The notes below the pieces were generated by a model. The model made no database searches. It saw only the letters and a program-made list of their open reading frames with translations, and was not told where the DNA came from. Shown here piece by piece: positions 35,416 to 47,984 of a stretch of DNA of 64,000 bases. Every line of letters begins with the position of its first letter. The stretch's first letter is position 1. The translations under genes and the position numbers were made by a program. Origin of the DNA: Podocnemis expansa (Eukaryota > Chordata > Testudines > Podocnemididae); NCBI GenBank assembly GCA_007922195.1, contig ML681964.1, forward strand, positions 8,182,213 through 8,246,212. Reading direction: 5' to 3'.

Positions 35416-36436
35416 GTAGGGCATATTGCCTGGAGGATTCAGGCACGCAGAGCAGTCTACTCACCTAAGCTGTGTCTCACTGTCTTAGCTGCTATTTATA
35501 CCTTTGCTATACAGGTGTGTAGTGTCTATGCACAGCCATAAGTGGCTTAAGGGACTGAACAGTCCTAGCTTCTCGCTGGTGCTGAAATGGTCTATCTCAG
35601 TTATCCCTTTGGCAGACTTGTGCAGGAGCTTCCAGTCTGTTCTCTCCATGCCCCAGAGTCTAAGAATCAAGACAATTGGTCTCAGTGTCACATGGTTTCA
35701 GTCCTGCATCCAGGAGATGATATACTTCAAAGGAGGTTACACTTTTTTTTTCCTCAAGGACTTTCTCTTGCTCCATAGACACACTGCAGAGTTACCCTTT
35801 TATATCCTTGTTGGAGCTAACTAGATTCTGCAGGAGTGTAGCATCTGCTCCAGCAGGGGAGATTTATATTCTGTTAAGGTCTCCAGAACCAGCCACCCTG
35901 TTGTTGGTTTCCCTGTCCAGCTACATAGGTAGCAGCAAAAAATAAGGAAGGTTAAGATTTCTGACTTTAATTATTCTCCAATCCAAATTTACATAGTGTT
36001 TTATTAACATTATCAGATATAAAATTTATGGGATCATTTTGCACTATTAAACCAGAGACACCTCAGATAAACTATCTAATGTTCCATGCTGGATCCCCAC
36101 ACATGTTATTTTCAAAATTTGTGATCTATTCCACAGAATTCAAAGATTAGATAAACTGTTTGCTGGACTGTGCATACAGAGGATCATAGATACCTCTTAC
36201 CTTTTTAACTTGCAGAGAACTAGCCTGAATGATTGTTTCCTTTAAATTAGCTGAAAGATGTGAGAAGTGGGATTATCACTCTCCTAAATTACAAATGCTT
36301 TGTAAAAGTACTGAAATCCCAAATGCACACCAAGTTCTTAAGTGTCAATATTTGCAATGAGATCTTTACATACGCACACTGTATGTGTTCACTCATCTTT
36401 ATAATAGCTCTACATATAAGGACACTGCTGCATGTC
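35416..36436. other. Stretch without recognised genes
   Basis: I recognise no gene or classified repeat between the DIRS element and the next hAT element. Short frames on both strands at 35485-35824 look like chance. Confidence 0.5.
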
Positions 36437-36444
36437 ATCTAAGA

Positions 36445-36945
36445 TACTGGTCTCCAGCCTGTGGCCTGGGGGCCAAAAGTGGCCTTCAGAGACTTTCAAA
36501 GTGGCTCTCGACTCCCTTTCTGCTGGCTGGAGAAGGTAGCTGCTGCTTAAGGACCCAAACAAGTCTGTTTCAATGGGGCTAAAAGACCAGTGCAGGCTTC
36601 TTGCTGCAGTCAAAAGGGTGGGAGATCAGTGCTTCCCTCTTCTGGCTCCAGCAGAGAGCAAAGAGCTCTGCTTAGGTGCTGGGGTCCCTACTACAGCCAG
36701 TGGGAGGGATGCACTGAGTTCTCATCCCTCTGGCTGCAGAAGGGTGTCACTACCTAGGGATCCAGGTGAAGCACACAGGACTACAGGATGCATGTGGTTT
36801 CCCTGCTGCAGCGAGGGAGATGAGAGATCACCAGTGAGTAAGCCTCTATCTGGCTACACTGGGGCCTGTGGCAGAGACCAGTGAACTTTCAGGGCTGTAA
36901 AAATTACATCTGTGGCCCTTGAGCCAAAAAAGTTGGGAACTTTTG
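36445..36945. mobile_element. Non-autonomous hAT element (501 bp)
   Basis: The left end reads TACTGGTCTCCAGCCTGTGG, and the complement of the right end reads CAAAAGTTCCCAACTTTTTT. Flanks ATCTAAGA (36437-36444) and ATCTAATA (36946-36953) match at 7 of 8 bases. Subterminal GGCC-rich words (CTGTGGCCTGGGGGCC, TCTGTGGCCCTTGAGCC) are inverted. It has no coding capacity. Confidence 0.75.
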
Positions 36946-36953
36946 ATCTAATA

Positions 36954-38957
36954 GCTGGAATAGCTTTTGTTGCTGCCCTCTACTTCAAACACTGAAAATA
37001 TAATAGGATCCAAAACTGTGCTAAAAATGATCTTTTCAGCCAATCTGGTATCTACTTTTGAAGACCTGTTTGTGCCAGAGCAGATGTCGTGTGCAGCTAT
37101 ATGTTTTTTCCAGCATGAGAATATTTAAGTGAACAAAATTTCCCCATGGTGCAGCTCAAATAATTTTTCACTTCCATTTATTTGAGAGCCACAGTGCTTG
37201 AAGATCTGATCTGGGGGGTGGGGGTGGAGATTTTGCCACAGGTACTGAGGTAAAGCAGGTTTATTATCTTAAACATAAACAAAAATGTAGCTGTGGTATT
37301 AATAGGAAACTGTTACATAGAGATTTATTAATGCATCTATGCATCAGAATTGTGTATATATATATATATATATATATATGTAGTCTTTTCATGTCAGTTA
37401 TTTTGCATAGGTTCACAGTAAGTTTATGAACCAGTTGACCACAGATTTTCCATGCCAGAGCAGCAGATTTATTCATTTTGCTAATATCAAGCTGTGCTGT
37501 GAGACTTTTCACATACTGTCCTGGCTTCCCAGAATTTAGGAACTATAAATGATGTGGAAATATCCATGTATTTCTTTTTTTAAATCTATGAATATTTCAC
37601 ATATAGTGTTTCCTCCCAGTCCCATAATCAAAATTGATCTACAGTGCATTTCAAGAGCTGTACTTAAGTGCAGGTGGAGGCAAGCTTTGCTTGATTGACT
37701 GTGAAATGCTTCAACATTTAGATAAATGAGAGATAAATACGTGAGACAAATATGAAAGAAAAAATCCTTTGATTGTTTCTGAATCAGAATGTAGCAACCA
37801 CCATCACCAGACTGTGTGAGTTCGGGATGTGTCGAGTAGGGAGGAAGAGGAAAAAGAATGTTCCATAAACAGGCTACCTTAAAAATAAATATTGAATGAA
37901 TAACAAAAGGAAAAAAAAAACCACTTTGTGTAAGACTAAGTAACTTAGATTTAACATACATGTAGAAGGCAAAACAAATTCTAAATGCAAGTAAGATTCT
38001 ACTTAATTTTATTTTTATCATGAGATATTTGAATGGAGATGTGGTTGCATTATTCAAAGAGATGTAGTAAACCACAATAACCAGAGGAAAAATAGTCTTG
38101 CCTTTGAACCAGCATCCTATCTATCATACTGGCATGAAACAAAGCAATGATGCCACTGTAAATTCACATTGTTTTTATTCTCTGACATTTTATCTTGCTT
38201 CCTTTGGAATTCAGTTTTCCATTATTATTTTTTTTTAGCTTAAACTATCTGTAAGAATGTGCTCCCATTCAGTATTTATGGAAAATAAATGCACTACAGT
38301 GAGTTGAAAATGGGTTCCCGACAAAGATCAATAAATGCTGTATACAGCAGAGTGAAGTTATCAAAATGCAAATATATTAAATAAAACAGAATTTAAAATT
38401 ACCAAGATAAACTATTCCCTCCAAGCATACTGGTAGAGATATTTTCTAGTTTACATAATGTAATTAAATTCAAGCTTGAAGAATTCAAATTCGTCCCAAA
38501 GATGTTATTGGCAACATGATTTAACATGGTGATAAGGATGAAAATGTAGCATGTTTGAAAGCCACAAGAGTATTATAAAATTATGTTTGAAAGCTGACAA
38601 CAATTGTTTGCAAGCATACTTAAGAAAGGCTGCTCACTAGTGGCATTATGAAAATAAAACACATTTTGTTATTAGTCACCTCACAGAGACAGTTTGGGTC
38701 AAATTCATCCCTGAAGTGACTTCACTGGGCTCACTGGATTATACCAGGGATAGATCTGACTTGTTTTGTCATGCAGAAGACAAATAAATGCAAATGTAGT
38801 GGACAGTAAAGAAAATATGGATCAATGTAGTCTTAGAACATAAGGCCTTTTGCTTATCATCTTGCTGTAAGAGTGGCGCAGGTGTTACACAATCTGCTTT
38901 GTTACACAGTTAGTTTTTGTTCTTTATGTGTTAAGAGTCAGTACTATTTGAATCCAG
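36954..38957. other. AT-rich stretch without recognised genes; one (TA)n microsatellite
   Basis: The minus-strand frame of 179 codons at 37536-38075 is the longest outside repeats. It resembles no protein I know and is probably chance in AT-rich DNA. Confidence 0.5.
37353..37379. repeat. (TA)n microsatellite
   Basis: About thirteen TA units. Confidence 0.9.
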
Positions 38958-39016
38958 GTCTAATAGTTAGGGGTTGGAAGTTCTAATCCTGGCTCTTCCA
39001 CTGAATTTTCTGAATG
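38958..39016 (+). repeat. MIR-like tRNA-derived SINE fragment
   Basis: AGGTCTAATAGTTAGGGGTT followed by GTTCTAATCCTGGCTCTTCC resembles the A-box to B-box part of a MIR-type SINE. It breaks off at the hAT element at 39025, which may have inserted into it. It is short and diverged. Confidence 0.45.
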
Positions 39017-39024
39017 CTGTAGAA

Positions 39025-39233
39025 CAGGAGTCTCAAACTCATATCACCATGAGGGCTGCATGAGAACTAGTGCATGGCTGCATGAGGATGAGTACATTAG
39101 CCCGACGGCCGCACCATTGAAACCTTTTCGTACAATGATATTGCAAATATCAGTAATGACAATGTCATTGCGGGCTGCAGGAAATAGCTGTAGGGGCGCA
39201 TGTGGCCTGCGGACCGCGTGTTTGAGACCCCTG
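39025..39233. mobile_element. Non-autonomous hAT element (209 bp) with perfect 8-bp duplication
   Basis: The left end CAGGAGTCTCAAACTC and the complement of the right end CAGGGGTCTCAAACACG are inverted termini. CTGTAGAA occurs exactly at 39017-39024 and 39234-39241. The interior is CpG-containing (CGACGGCCGCACC, GCGGACCGCG) and non-coding. Confidence 0.95.
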
Positions 39234-39241
39234 CTGTAGAA

Positions 39242-42200
39242 TCTAAATACTCTAGAATCTTCAGTTAATCAAATTCGGAGATAACCCATAACTCTTGATA
39301 GTGCGTGTGTGTCTGAGGAGGCCACAATTTAAAGGTTTGAACTATGGGTGAGGAAGGGGTGGGGCTCAGAAGGCTTTCTCATGTCACCCCTTTGGCAAAG
39401 TTGTGCTGCTAGCATGGTCTTGCTTCCTTGCTCTGACCACCACCTTGCAGGGCACAGTGGGAGCATTAGATGCTGGTGCCTTTCCTGGATATATCCTTCT
39501 CATTTGCACTCAGCCCAGCTCCCACCCTGAGAGAAGTTGGGGGGCTGGAGAGGACTTTAACCCACTGTGCCACCTCATGTGTTGCCTCTGCCTACCTACC
39601 TTTGCCTTAATATTTGGTCGTCCTTATGGGCACTTGTAGTTGGCCATTCAACCTGAGATTCACGTCCCAAAAGCCCGGCTTTTCTAAAGGTTGGCCTACC
39701 ATCTGTAACTTATATTGCACACTCATAGGAATCAAACAAGACTGAAATAATTATGCCAGTGTTTCAAATGCTTGAGATTTTCCCCAGTAAAATACATGGC
39801 ACCAATGAGCCCTTTAGGGGAAATCAGATTACAGTGTTGTTAGATGGAGTTTGGTTCTTCAGTTAGGTGCACAGCAAATGGTGCTAGTGCTCATGCTCCA
39901 AATGGACCACATAGCACATGTGCAGGGAAGTTGAGGTGACTGAAAACTAGCCATGACTCTCAGGAACTAAAGGGCTTGCAGGAGGAGTGGGCACTGTGAG
40001 TTCTGATCCAATCTGGGCGGAAATCTGCAATACAGAAAGAAATCAAGTTGCTCCTGTCTGTCTCTGGTAAAGGGAGCTTCTGAGTGGGTTGCTTTTTTTG
40101 GTGATGCAGGCATGGGTCACTTGGGGGAAAGAGAGACACCAATCTTCTCTCACATGTTTAGCTTTCCTGTAACAACCAAATAATACAACTGACAAGTTCT
40201 TGGAACACTGAACATGTCTGATATTTCTCACACTAGCCCTTTACCAGCTACATATTGCAAAAGTTTCAAACAACCACCATTATCCACTTTCTGCTGTAAC
40301 AATGTATGTCTGCACAATGGTATAGGAACATGATTCCACCTTGAGGAGACATAGCCTGCCAGGATTGATTGAGCTGGTCCACTACAAGTAGTGTGTAGAT
40401 TTTGATAGTGGGAGGGGCCAGCTGCCTTCTGGGTTTTTACAAGTTTGAGTTCTGCAGAACCTGACATTCTGGAAGGGTACAAGATACCACTGAGCAGCCT
40501 TCACTATGTATAAATGAAGGGTTTCCTCTCCCCCCTTTTCTACCATAGATATTAAATATTCTATAGGCTTCTGATTGTCCTTTTGATCCTGTAGGATTAT
40601 GGGTGTCCTCAACTCTTTAGTTAATTGGGAGTTGAATATGTAACACTAGACTAGAGGCTCCTCATCTCCTGGAAGGAGGTTTATTGCACCTTACAGTATC
40701 TCATTTTACAGACTTCCAATTTTTTTGTTCTTTATGAACCTTTTGCTTGTTCTGTTGGCAGGAGTTTATAATCATAACCAGAATCAATCAAAGGGAGGAA
40801 CAATTTGAATCTTCCTGTAGTGTTTTCTATTGGAACTGTTTTAAAACATCACATTTGTCCCTTTTTGAATTAATTCACAGATTTCATAAAATCTTGAATC
40901 CCCCAGTGAGAGCCATACAATATTTCTGTTTGATATAATTTGGCCAGTCTTTGCTTGTTTGTCTTTTGGAAAGATTTATTTGTGGCTAGTTATGCTTCCT
41001 CAGAATTTTTCTCTTGATGACTCGAGCAGCATGTATCCATCAACTCTCAATGATGGGTGATATATACATTTTTGTACAATTCCTTTTGTTTCAACATACT
41101 TTATTTGTTGTGTTGCACATCTGCCTTTCCAAAACTTCCATAAACATACATTTTATAAATTGATCCTTTAATAATATTTTGAAGGAAAAACTGTTCAGTG
41201 TCTTGCACTACAACCCCTTTCTTCTCAAAGTAATGGGCCTATTTGGTACATTAGTCTTAACTTTCGGTACCCATTTCTATTTCTGCCATTTAGAGAAATC
41301 ACTTTAGCAGGCTTGAATGCCTTTGAGTCACAGACCTGAGATCAAAGACTAATCCATTAGTTGCCTTTCAGAACTGTCCTCGCCTGAGAGAGACTCACAG
41401 AAAGTTGAAAGGTAACCTTGGCAAAAATGTTTTGACCTCAGTAAAACTAATTCAGAAAGTATGTAGTATGCCCAGTCGTGGAATGAGACCACTTATTCAT
41501 TGGTTATTTAATGGGTCAGACTTGCAGAATAATAGCATGATAAATTATATAAGCAATTGTGTCTTTATTCTTGTTTGTTTTGTGTATTGCTCTATAGTGG
41601 TTTGGGTAATTTTTTCCCTGGAAGAACTGAAAAGAGTCACTTTTGTTGATGATTTGAGATAATATCGTGTGCTTTTAACTTAGCTGCTGTTTTTTTTTAA
41701 ATGATTAAAACCATTTTGTTTTCTGTTTTTAAATTAAAAATACTAAACTGAGTCCTCACTGTGCTGTGGGCTATGTCTCCTCTATTCTCTCACGTCTGCC
41801 CAGGAACGGTGGCAGTGCTCTCTTTCTTCATCTTGGAGGTAGCAGAAATGAGATGAGGGAAGACACAAGCTACATGAGATGTAGAGGCATGCTGCCTCGG
41901 TGTGGATTGCTGTGTCTAGCACCACTGCCCTCTAGATTACAGAAGCTTCATTTGCATGCTCTTGCTCACCCAGCCACTACACGACAATCTGCTGGTGTTG
42001 GGACAGTTGTACTTTAAACCCCGAAGTCCTGACCTCCAGGACATGGAATGGAAGGTGAAACCCCATATGAGAGTTTGCCAGTTTGCTATACTGCAAAAAT
42101 CCTCTCCAAACTTCAGAACTGCAGTTCAGCCTAGCCCCTGGTATGGGAGAAATCCAGTATAGCAGTTTAATATATGAAGAATGCAACCCACAAATGGTTC

Positions 42201-44300
42201 TTGCTTTACAGCAAACTGTAGCAACCTGCAGCTCCTATAGGCAAGAGCCTGTCACCTGGACCAGCACTACCATCCAGTACCAACAGTGGTAGGTGGGAAG
42301 GGTAAAAACAAAGAAGCAACTTTCTCTTCAGCACAGGCTGAAGACAAAATGGGAGTGAAAAGGAGAAGCAGAGGAGCATGGGGAACGTCCCCCTAGTTGA
42401 GATTTTATCCACCCTAGCCATCTAAGGTTGACTTTGCTACTCTTGGCCTTGTCAAAGCTGCACCCTCCTAAATGAGCTGAGTGCTTGCTCAAATTTGTTC
42501 ATTTGTAGTAAATATTATATATATTAGAGTGAATCCAAACAAGATTTTCTCTCTTTCATGTGCACATGCACACAAACACCCAAAATCTTGTTTGGATTGA
42601 CTCCAATGGAATATTTCATAGCAAGACAGAGACTTTTTTGAAAAAAGAAATGTACCAAGGATATAGGAGAGTTCAAATAGAACCCATGTTTCAATCTCAG
42701 CTACAGAATTTGCTCTTGGCAAATGTAAGAAGTAAGGTTCATTTTAGGCATTCAACCAGTGCTTTTTTTGTGAAATGGTTACAATGAAACTGTTGCTCCA
42801 GATTTATAGTAAGGCATATGTACTTAACAAAAGAGAATAAATAATGATAATATCAGTTTTAACTCTTGTTTATCAATGAACTTGTTTTGATAGAACAAAA
42901 ATTATCCTGGCTCATTATTGCCTAAACTTGATATTCAGTTCTTGCATTTATGGAACTGGAAAGTTTTTATAGCTCTATTTATGCTTCAGATTTATTTGCA
43001 CTTTCACATATGTCATACGGTTATGAAACTAGGCTTATTGTTCAAAAAATAACTTATTTTGGTTATTCTTTATGTATTTTAATAAATGGAGAGCATTTAT
43101 ATTTCACTATACAGTGGATTTAATTCTGATCTCTTTTAGTGGTTAATCCAAAATAACTTTATTGAGTTTGGTAACTTAGCTAATTTTGTCTACAAAAGAT
43201 CTTTCAGACAGAATTAAAATTTAATTTCTTGTATGTTGTTGTAATCAACGTTCATCATTATAGAACCTACTATATATGAAGTACTTTGATATATGAAGAT
43301 TGGATCAAACTTGCCCTTAAAGTCAATGGTAATTGAAGGAAAATGAAAATAAGACATGGCTTAGTTAATTTCAATGTGTAGGCAACTACTTTTAGTAAAT
43401 AATTATTCAGTGAAATCCTTTGGGGGAGTGTGTTCAAGGAAGGGTGAGATAGATAAGAAAAGAATTCTAACACAAAAAGGAGCAACAATTTAAAAACAAG
43501 ATATATTTTTCTTTGGTGGGATGCTATAAACTTTTGGATAAAATGATTATGCTGGATTTCTGTCTCCTATGACATTTTCTGTGCAGCCTTTCCATTTAGT
43601 GATTCCGTTTTCTATTACTCAAAGCTTAATTGGTAAATCAGTGTAGTACACGCATGAGCTAGAAGTCACTTTAACATTGCAGTGAATTCTGCATAAGATT
43701 TGGAAAAAGAATTCTCTTAAAACTGACTTTTCTCGCAAAATATGAGAAACAAGACTTTATGCAAATGAAGTTCAGAGGAGATGCGAAGGTGACAAGGCAG
43801 AGAGTTGTAGGATACTGTTATTTATCACCCAACAACTAGTGTGATACTCCATGTCATGGGTTGGAATGGCGGCCAAGATCCAGGATCCATGTAAATGAGG
43901 ACTCTGGTATTTCACCGGAGTTCTACCTTCAACTCCACCTTTGATTTTTGTTTGTCCAAAGTCTAAAGTAGTTGAATACGAACCCCCATACTCCCCCACA
44001 CCTTCTGTCATGGTGCTCCACCCCCCAGCCGTTCTGCAGTTTAGCTTTGCTATAGAACTAAAGTGGTTCAAAGAACTTAATACAGATCCTTGGAACTGAA
44101 ATGAGATCCACCATGAGCTGGTCAAAAGTTTTCAGGCAACTAGTTTATTTGTCCAAGAACTCAGACTCTGGGGTCAGCCAAAAATATTTGCAAATTTGAC
44201 AGGACTTTGGTGATGAACAGTTTTGAACAAAGCTGCCCCCCCCCAAAAAAAAAAGACAGGGAGGGTTACGTGTCATTCACAAAACAATTCTTTCCTTATA
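39242..44300. other. AT-rich stretch without recognised genes
   Basis: No frame resembles a known protein and I see no classified transposon. A perfect-looking 22-base inverted repeat at 42527-42603 is listed separately. The rest is featureless to me. Confidence 0.5.
42527..42603. repeat. 22-base inverted repeat with 33-base loop
   Basis: GAGTGAATCCAAACAAGATT(TT) at 42527-42548 is complementary to 42582-42603 with one mismatch. It does not match any transposon terminus I recognise. Confidence 0.85.
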
Positions 44301-44307
44301 CTCCATA

Positions 44308-44480
44308 GTGCAGAGATTAGGACACTCATGTGGGAGAAGAGAAGGATTCAAATCCCTGTTCCAATGATTATTTAAGTACAGTATTTTTGCAAAGCAGAAC
44401 AGAACAGGAGAGATTGAGAATCTCTTCTAGGTGATAGTCCCTTGGGAAAGGGAGACCTGGATTCAAGTCCTTGCCATAGA
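44308..44480 (+). repeat. tRNA-like SINE, two head units
   Basis: GCAGAGATTAGGACACTC followed by GATTCAAATCCC resembles a tRNA A box to B box. A second unit at 44433-44478 has GTGATAGTCCC and GGATTCAAGTCC. Similar words occur at 59702-60000. There is no intact tRNA fold. Confidence 0.45.
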
Positions 44481-44923
44481 ATGGGAGTTTAAAACCGTGG
44501 CTCCCATGTGCCAGCTGTGCTCACAAGCCTGTTGGGTTTATTGTGCATGTGTGCATACGCACAGTTGCCACTGAAATATTTTTGTAACTCTAGCCCTTTG
44601 TTTCCTTTGCTTAAAAAAAAAAATCAAATGTCTGCTGAAATGAAATGTTTCTTTCATCTGAAACAAATTTTTGTTCACTTTTTCAATTGGCTAAAAATTC
44701 CAAAATCACCTTCAAAATCCATATTTAGTCACTTAAAAGTGATCTGATATTTGCAAATCATTCAGAAAAGTAAGCCATTTGAACACTGAAAATAAGTACA
44801 GTGGCCTACATGTAGACGCCTGTGTTTGAGAATTGTGTATTTTTGCCCTAACGTATTTGAGAAGTGTTATATTTAAGCTTTATTTGTAAAGTTTATGTGA
44901 GAGAGAGCTTGAATCTGAGATAC

Positions 44924-45145
44924 AGCCCTAATCTACACTACAAACTTATATCGATATAATTACATCACTCGGGTGTAACTCCTGGTGTAGAGTGTGATGG
45001 TGTTGGGAGGGCTTCTCTCGTCAATATAGTTTCCACGTCTCAGGGAGGTGGAGTGCCTAAAAGAAGCTCTCCCATTGGTGCAGACAGTATCTTCAGTAAG
45101 TGCTAAACTGCTGCACCAGTGCATTACTGTAAGTGTAAACGGGCT
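44924..45145. mobile_element. Probable MITE (222 bp)
   Basis: The left end AGCCCTAATCTACACTACA and the complement of the right end GAGCCCGTTTACACTTACAG are inverted. The interior has TATATCGATATAA and GGGAGGTGGAGTGCCTAAAA words and hairpin remnants, but no coding capacity. The family seems shared with 18209-18478 and 45622-46255. Confidence 0.6.
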
Positions 45146-45621
45146 CACTGTCTTTTCATTGAGTCATGAGAAGCAGAGAGAATTACTTTACAAGTTGACA
45201 TGTAGCATGGCATTTTCAGACCTCGTAATTAAATTCGGAGATACAGCAGATCAAAAGGGAATTGTGCAAAAATCAGGTGCTGATACAGACCAGAGTTTTT
45301 CTGTGTAAATGTCTTTCTGAATTAGAATGACAAGAAGCTCTGTTAATAAGATCAAAAGGTGAGAACAGAGATGAATCCTTCTTTTAAAGCTAATTATTGT
45401 AAATCAGATGTGAATGTGTTGAATGTTGTTGGCAGTGTTAGAAAATCAATGTCTTTATTCTTTTTCTATGGGAAAAATACTGGGATAGTCCTTATTTAAA
45501 AGTAATCAATTGCTTGGGTGGTTTTAAAATATATTTTTCTCATAAACATTAAATTACAGCAACCATTTTGTGCTTTAACCACATTTTATGTGAAAAAGAA
45601 GTATGCTGCATCTATTTGAGA

Positions 45622-46255
45622 AGGTCTGCATGGACCTGCTCAGTCAATCAGAGAGCACTTTCTGGTCAACTGAATTAATGCACCTCCTTGAAAGGAGGAA
45701 GGCTGCATTGATGGAAAGGTGTTTCCCATCGACGCAGTGTGATGGAAACATGATGCTACATGAATGCAAGTACGTCAACAGGCAGGGCCAGCCAAAGGTT
45801 TTTTGGTGCCCTAGGTGCCAGTAATTTTGGCACTCCCTTGGTGGTGGCCTGGGGGAGGTGTGGGGCCTGGGTCAATCAACCTGTGCCTCCCCGCCTGACC
45901 CTCTTCCTGTTGTTCCCTGCCCTGGGGGTGGGGCAAGCGAGTGCAGAACAGAAGCTGGTTTCATGCTTCTGTCCCCTCCTCCCCGCTGCCTTCAGCTCCA
46001 TGCTGAAAGCAGCAGGGAGGTAGTGGGGGGACAGCGCAGCCGTGAGGAGCAGCAGTGTGGGCCCTGCATTGCCCTGCTCATGGCAGGACAGTGCTGGGCC
46101 CATGGATCAGTGCTTCACACACTCTACTGTTTGGTGTCCTAGGCGACCGCTTAGGTCACCTTTATGGGAGGACCAACCCTGTCAACAGGAGATACACAAG
46201 GTACATTGCTTGCATATCTTCTGCTGAACAGTGCTGTCAGTGTACACCAGCCCTT
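45622..46255. mobile_element. Probable MITE interrupted by a hAT element
   Basis: The right end, read on the minus strand, is AGGGCTGGTGTACACTGACA, typical of the GGGCTGGTCTACACT group. The left end AAGGTCTGCATGGACCTGC is a weaker match. An internal hairpin-like GGAAAGGTGTTTCCCATCGA is present. The hAT element at 45783-46181 splits it. Its own duplication was not found. Confidence 0.45.
45783..46181. mobile_element. Non-autonomous hAT element (399 bp) with perfect 8-bp duplication
   Basis: The left end is CAGGGCCAGCC and the complement of the right end is CAGGGTTGGTCC. The subterminal TGCCCTAGGTGCC and TGTCCTAGGCGACCGCTTAG are inverted. TCAACAGG occurs exactly at 45775-45782 and 46182-46189. 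The interior is GC-rich and non-coding; frames of up to 94 codons across it are artefacts. Confidence 0.95.
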
Positions 46256-47225
46256 ATTTACTGTAGGATGTGTCATTGGCTGCCAAATGCTTACAGACTT
46301 CCCTCTATAGATTAAGGAACCAGTTCCTCAGCAGGGATGCAAAACTAAGGTCATTGGGGTCATTAAATAACCCATGGAAATTTTGCAGCTGTAGAGGTGC
46401 TATTAACATAAGTTTTCTCTACAGACAAAATTTGATGATAATTATGTTCAACCACCATAAATTCCAGCTTTGGTTTCAGTGGAAGATATTCATCCCTCTT
46501 TGCTCTAAATAGTTGTGTAATGGTGCTATGCAGTATCACTTGGTGCCCTGTTCATCCCAAAGGTGGTTGGACTTCACTGGATGTGATGATTCAATAGTGA
46601 ATCCAATTTCTGAAGCCTTCTGAGGTGTAGGGTATAAATCTAAGTTATTGGCATTTCTACATACCAACACATTTTTTTTTTTTTTTGCACAGTGTTGTGG
46701 TGCTCCCAAGTATAAATGTACAAGGTATGAATTTAGGGGTCAAATTCAGAGCTAATGTTAATAAGTCAGTGTAAGTTAGTTTAAAATAGCTGAAAGAGTA
46801 GACAGTACTTTATTATATCCCATCCTTCCATCTATTCTGTATGTAACTTACAGAGGTGTTATTACTTACTGCTGTGTAACTTGTCATATGTTTTATTGTC
46901 ACCTGAATTTTGCCTTCAATAAGACACGACACTTCATCAGTTGAATTTGTGCACGTATTTTCCAAGGAATTGAAGAGAGAGTTTGTAGTCTCCTCATTTT
47001 CTTTGCTGGCATTTTGTTGCATTTTTGGGCCCCAATCTAATTCTCATTTGTACCAACAGAAAACGTCTCATTAACTTCAGTGGGCATTGGCTCTGGTTCA
47101 TTCTTGTAACACTTTCCAGTTTAGAATTACAGATGTAGAAATTAAATTTTATATTGGGAAATGGAGTTTACTATCAGCTTTGAATTCTAGACCTTGGTAT
47201 GATAGATAAATGTAAATTAATCCAT
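46256..47225. other. AT-rich stretch without recognised features
   Basis: There is a T run near 46673-46686. Otherwise nothing is recognised. Confidence 0.5.
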
Positions 47226-47984
47226 GGTGTGGCAGCCTAGGGACCAGTGATCATAACCTAATTACATTCAATGTGGGGGAAGAGGACCATTCTCAGCAGT
47301 ATATACTCGGTGCTTCAAAAGGGCTTCTCAAATCTGAGAATTATTAATGAAGTTATTCAGAAGAAAATTTAGACAGAAAAAATAATAATGAATATTGGGA
47401 ATTATTCTACAAGAGTTTACTTAATAGTCAAAATACCACAACTGAACAATCAACAGAGAGACTAACATCTTGGTTCAGTGGCAAAAATGAAGATTGCAGT
47501 TAGAAATAAGAGGGCAACATACTGTATAACAAATTTTAAAAAAAGAGGAAAAATCAGTATAATTTAGAAGTTACAAGGCATATAAATTTGCTAAGGAAAG
47601 CTAAAGGTATCTAGGGAGACTCCATGGTTGACAATAAGTAATTTTTAAAAGTATAATTAGGAACAAAAGAAATTCTGGCAATGACATAAGCCTATTACTA
47701 GATGGAGATGGTGTAAAACTGTCAATGACACTGAAAAGGCACAAGTATTCAATAAATATTACAGTTCTATATATGGAAAGTGGCTAGATGGTGTACTACT
47801 GTGCAAATAACACATGGATGAATAAGTAGTTTCTAGTCCATTAATTGAGTAGTATATTAACAGCTACTGTGGAGACCCATTTTTACATCAATAGGCCCAG
47901 ATAACTTGCCCCTAGAGTTATGAAAGAGTTGACTGTCAGATATAACAGCAGAGATAAAAGAGAGACAAGTGAAAATTTGGGGGG
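47226..47984 (+). mobile_element. Very decayed CR1-like LINE fragment
   Basis: GACCAGTGATCATAACCTAA near 47245 reads TSDHNLITFNV, the last catalytic motif of the CR1 endonuclease. Further on, INRP(D)NLAPRVMKEL near 47893 matches the start of the RT. Everything between is full of stops. It is older than the next copy. Confidence 0.65.

Noticed and set aside
37536..38075. 179-codon minus-strand frame in unique sequence
   Set aside because: No recognisable domain, AT-driven Phe/Ile/Leu composition, no splice or promoter context. Likely chance.
45858..46315. Several frames of 75-94 codons
   Set aside because: They run across the hAT element at 45783-46181 and its flanks; boundaries ignore the exact target duplication.
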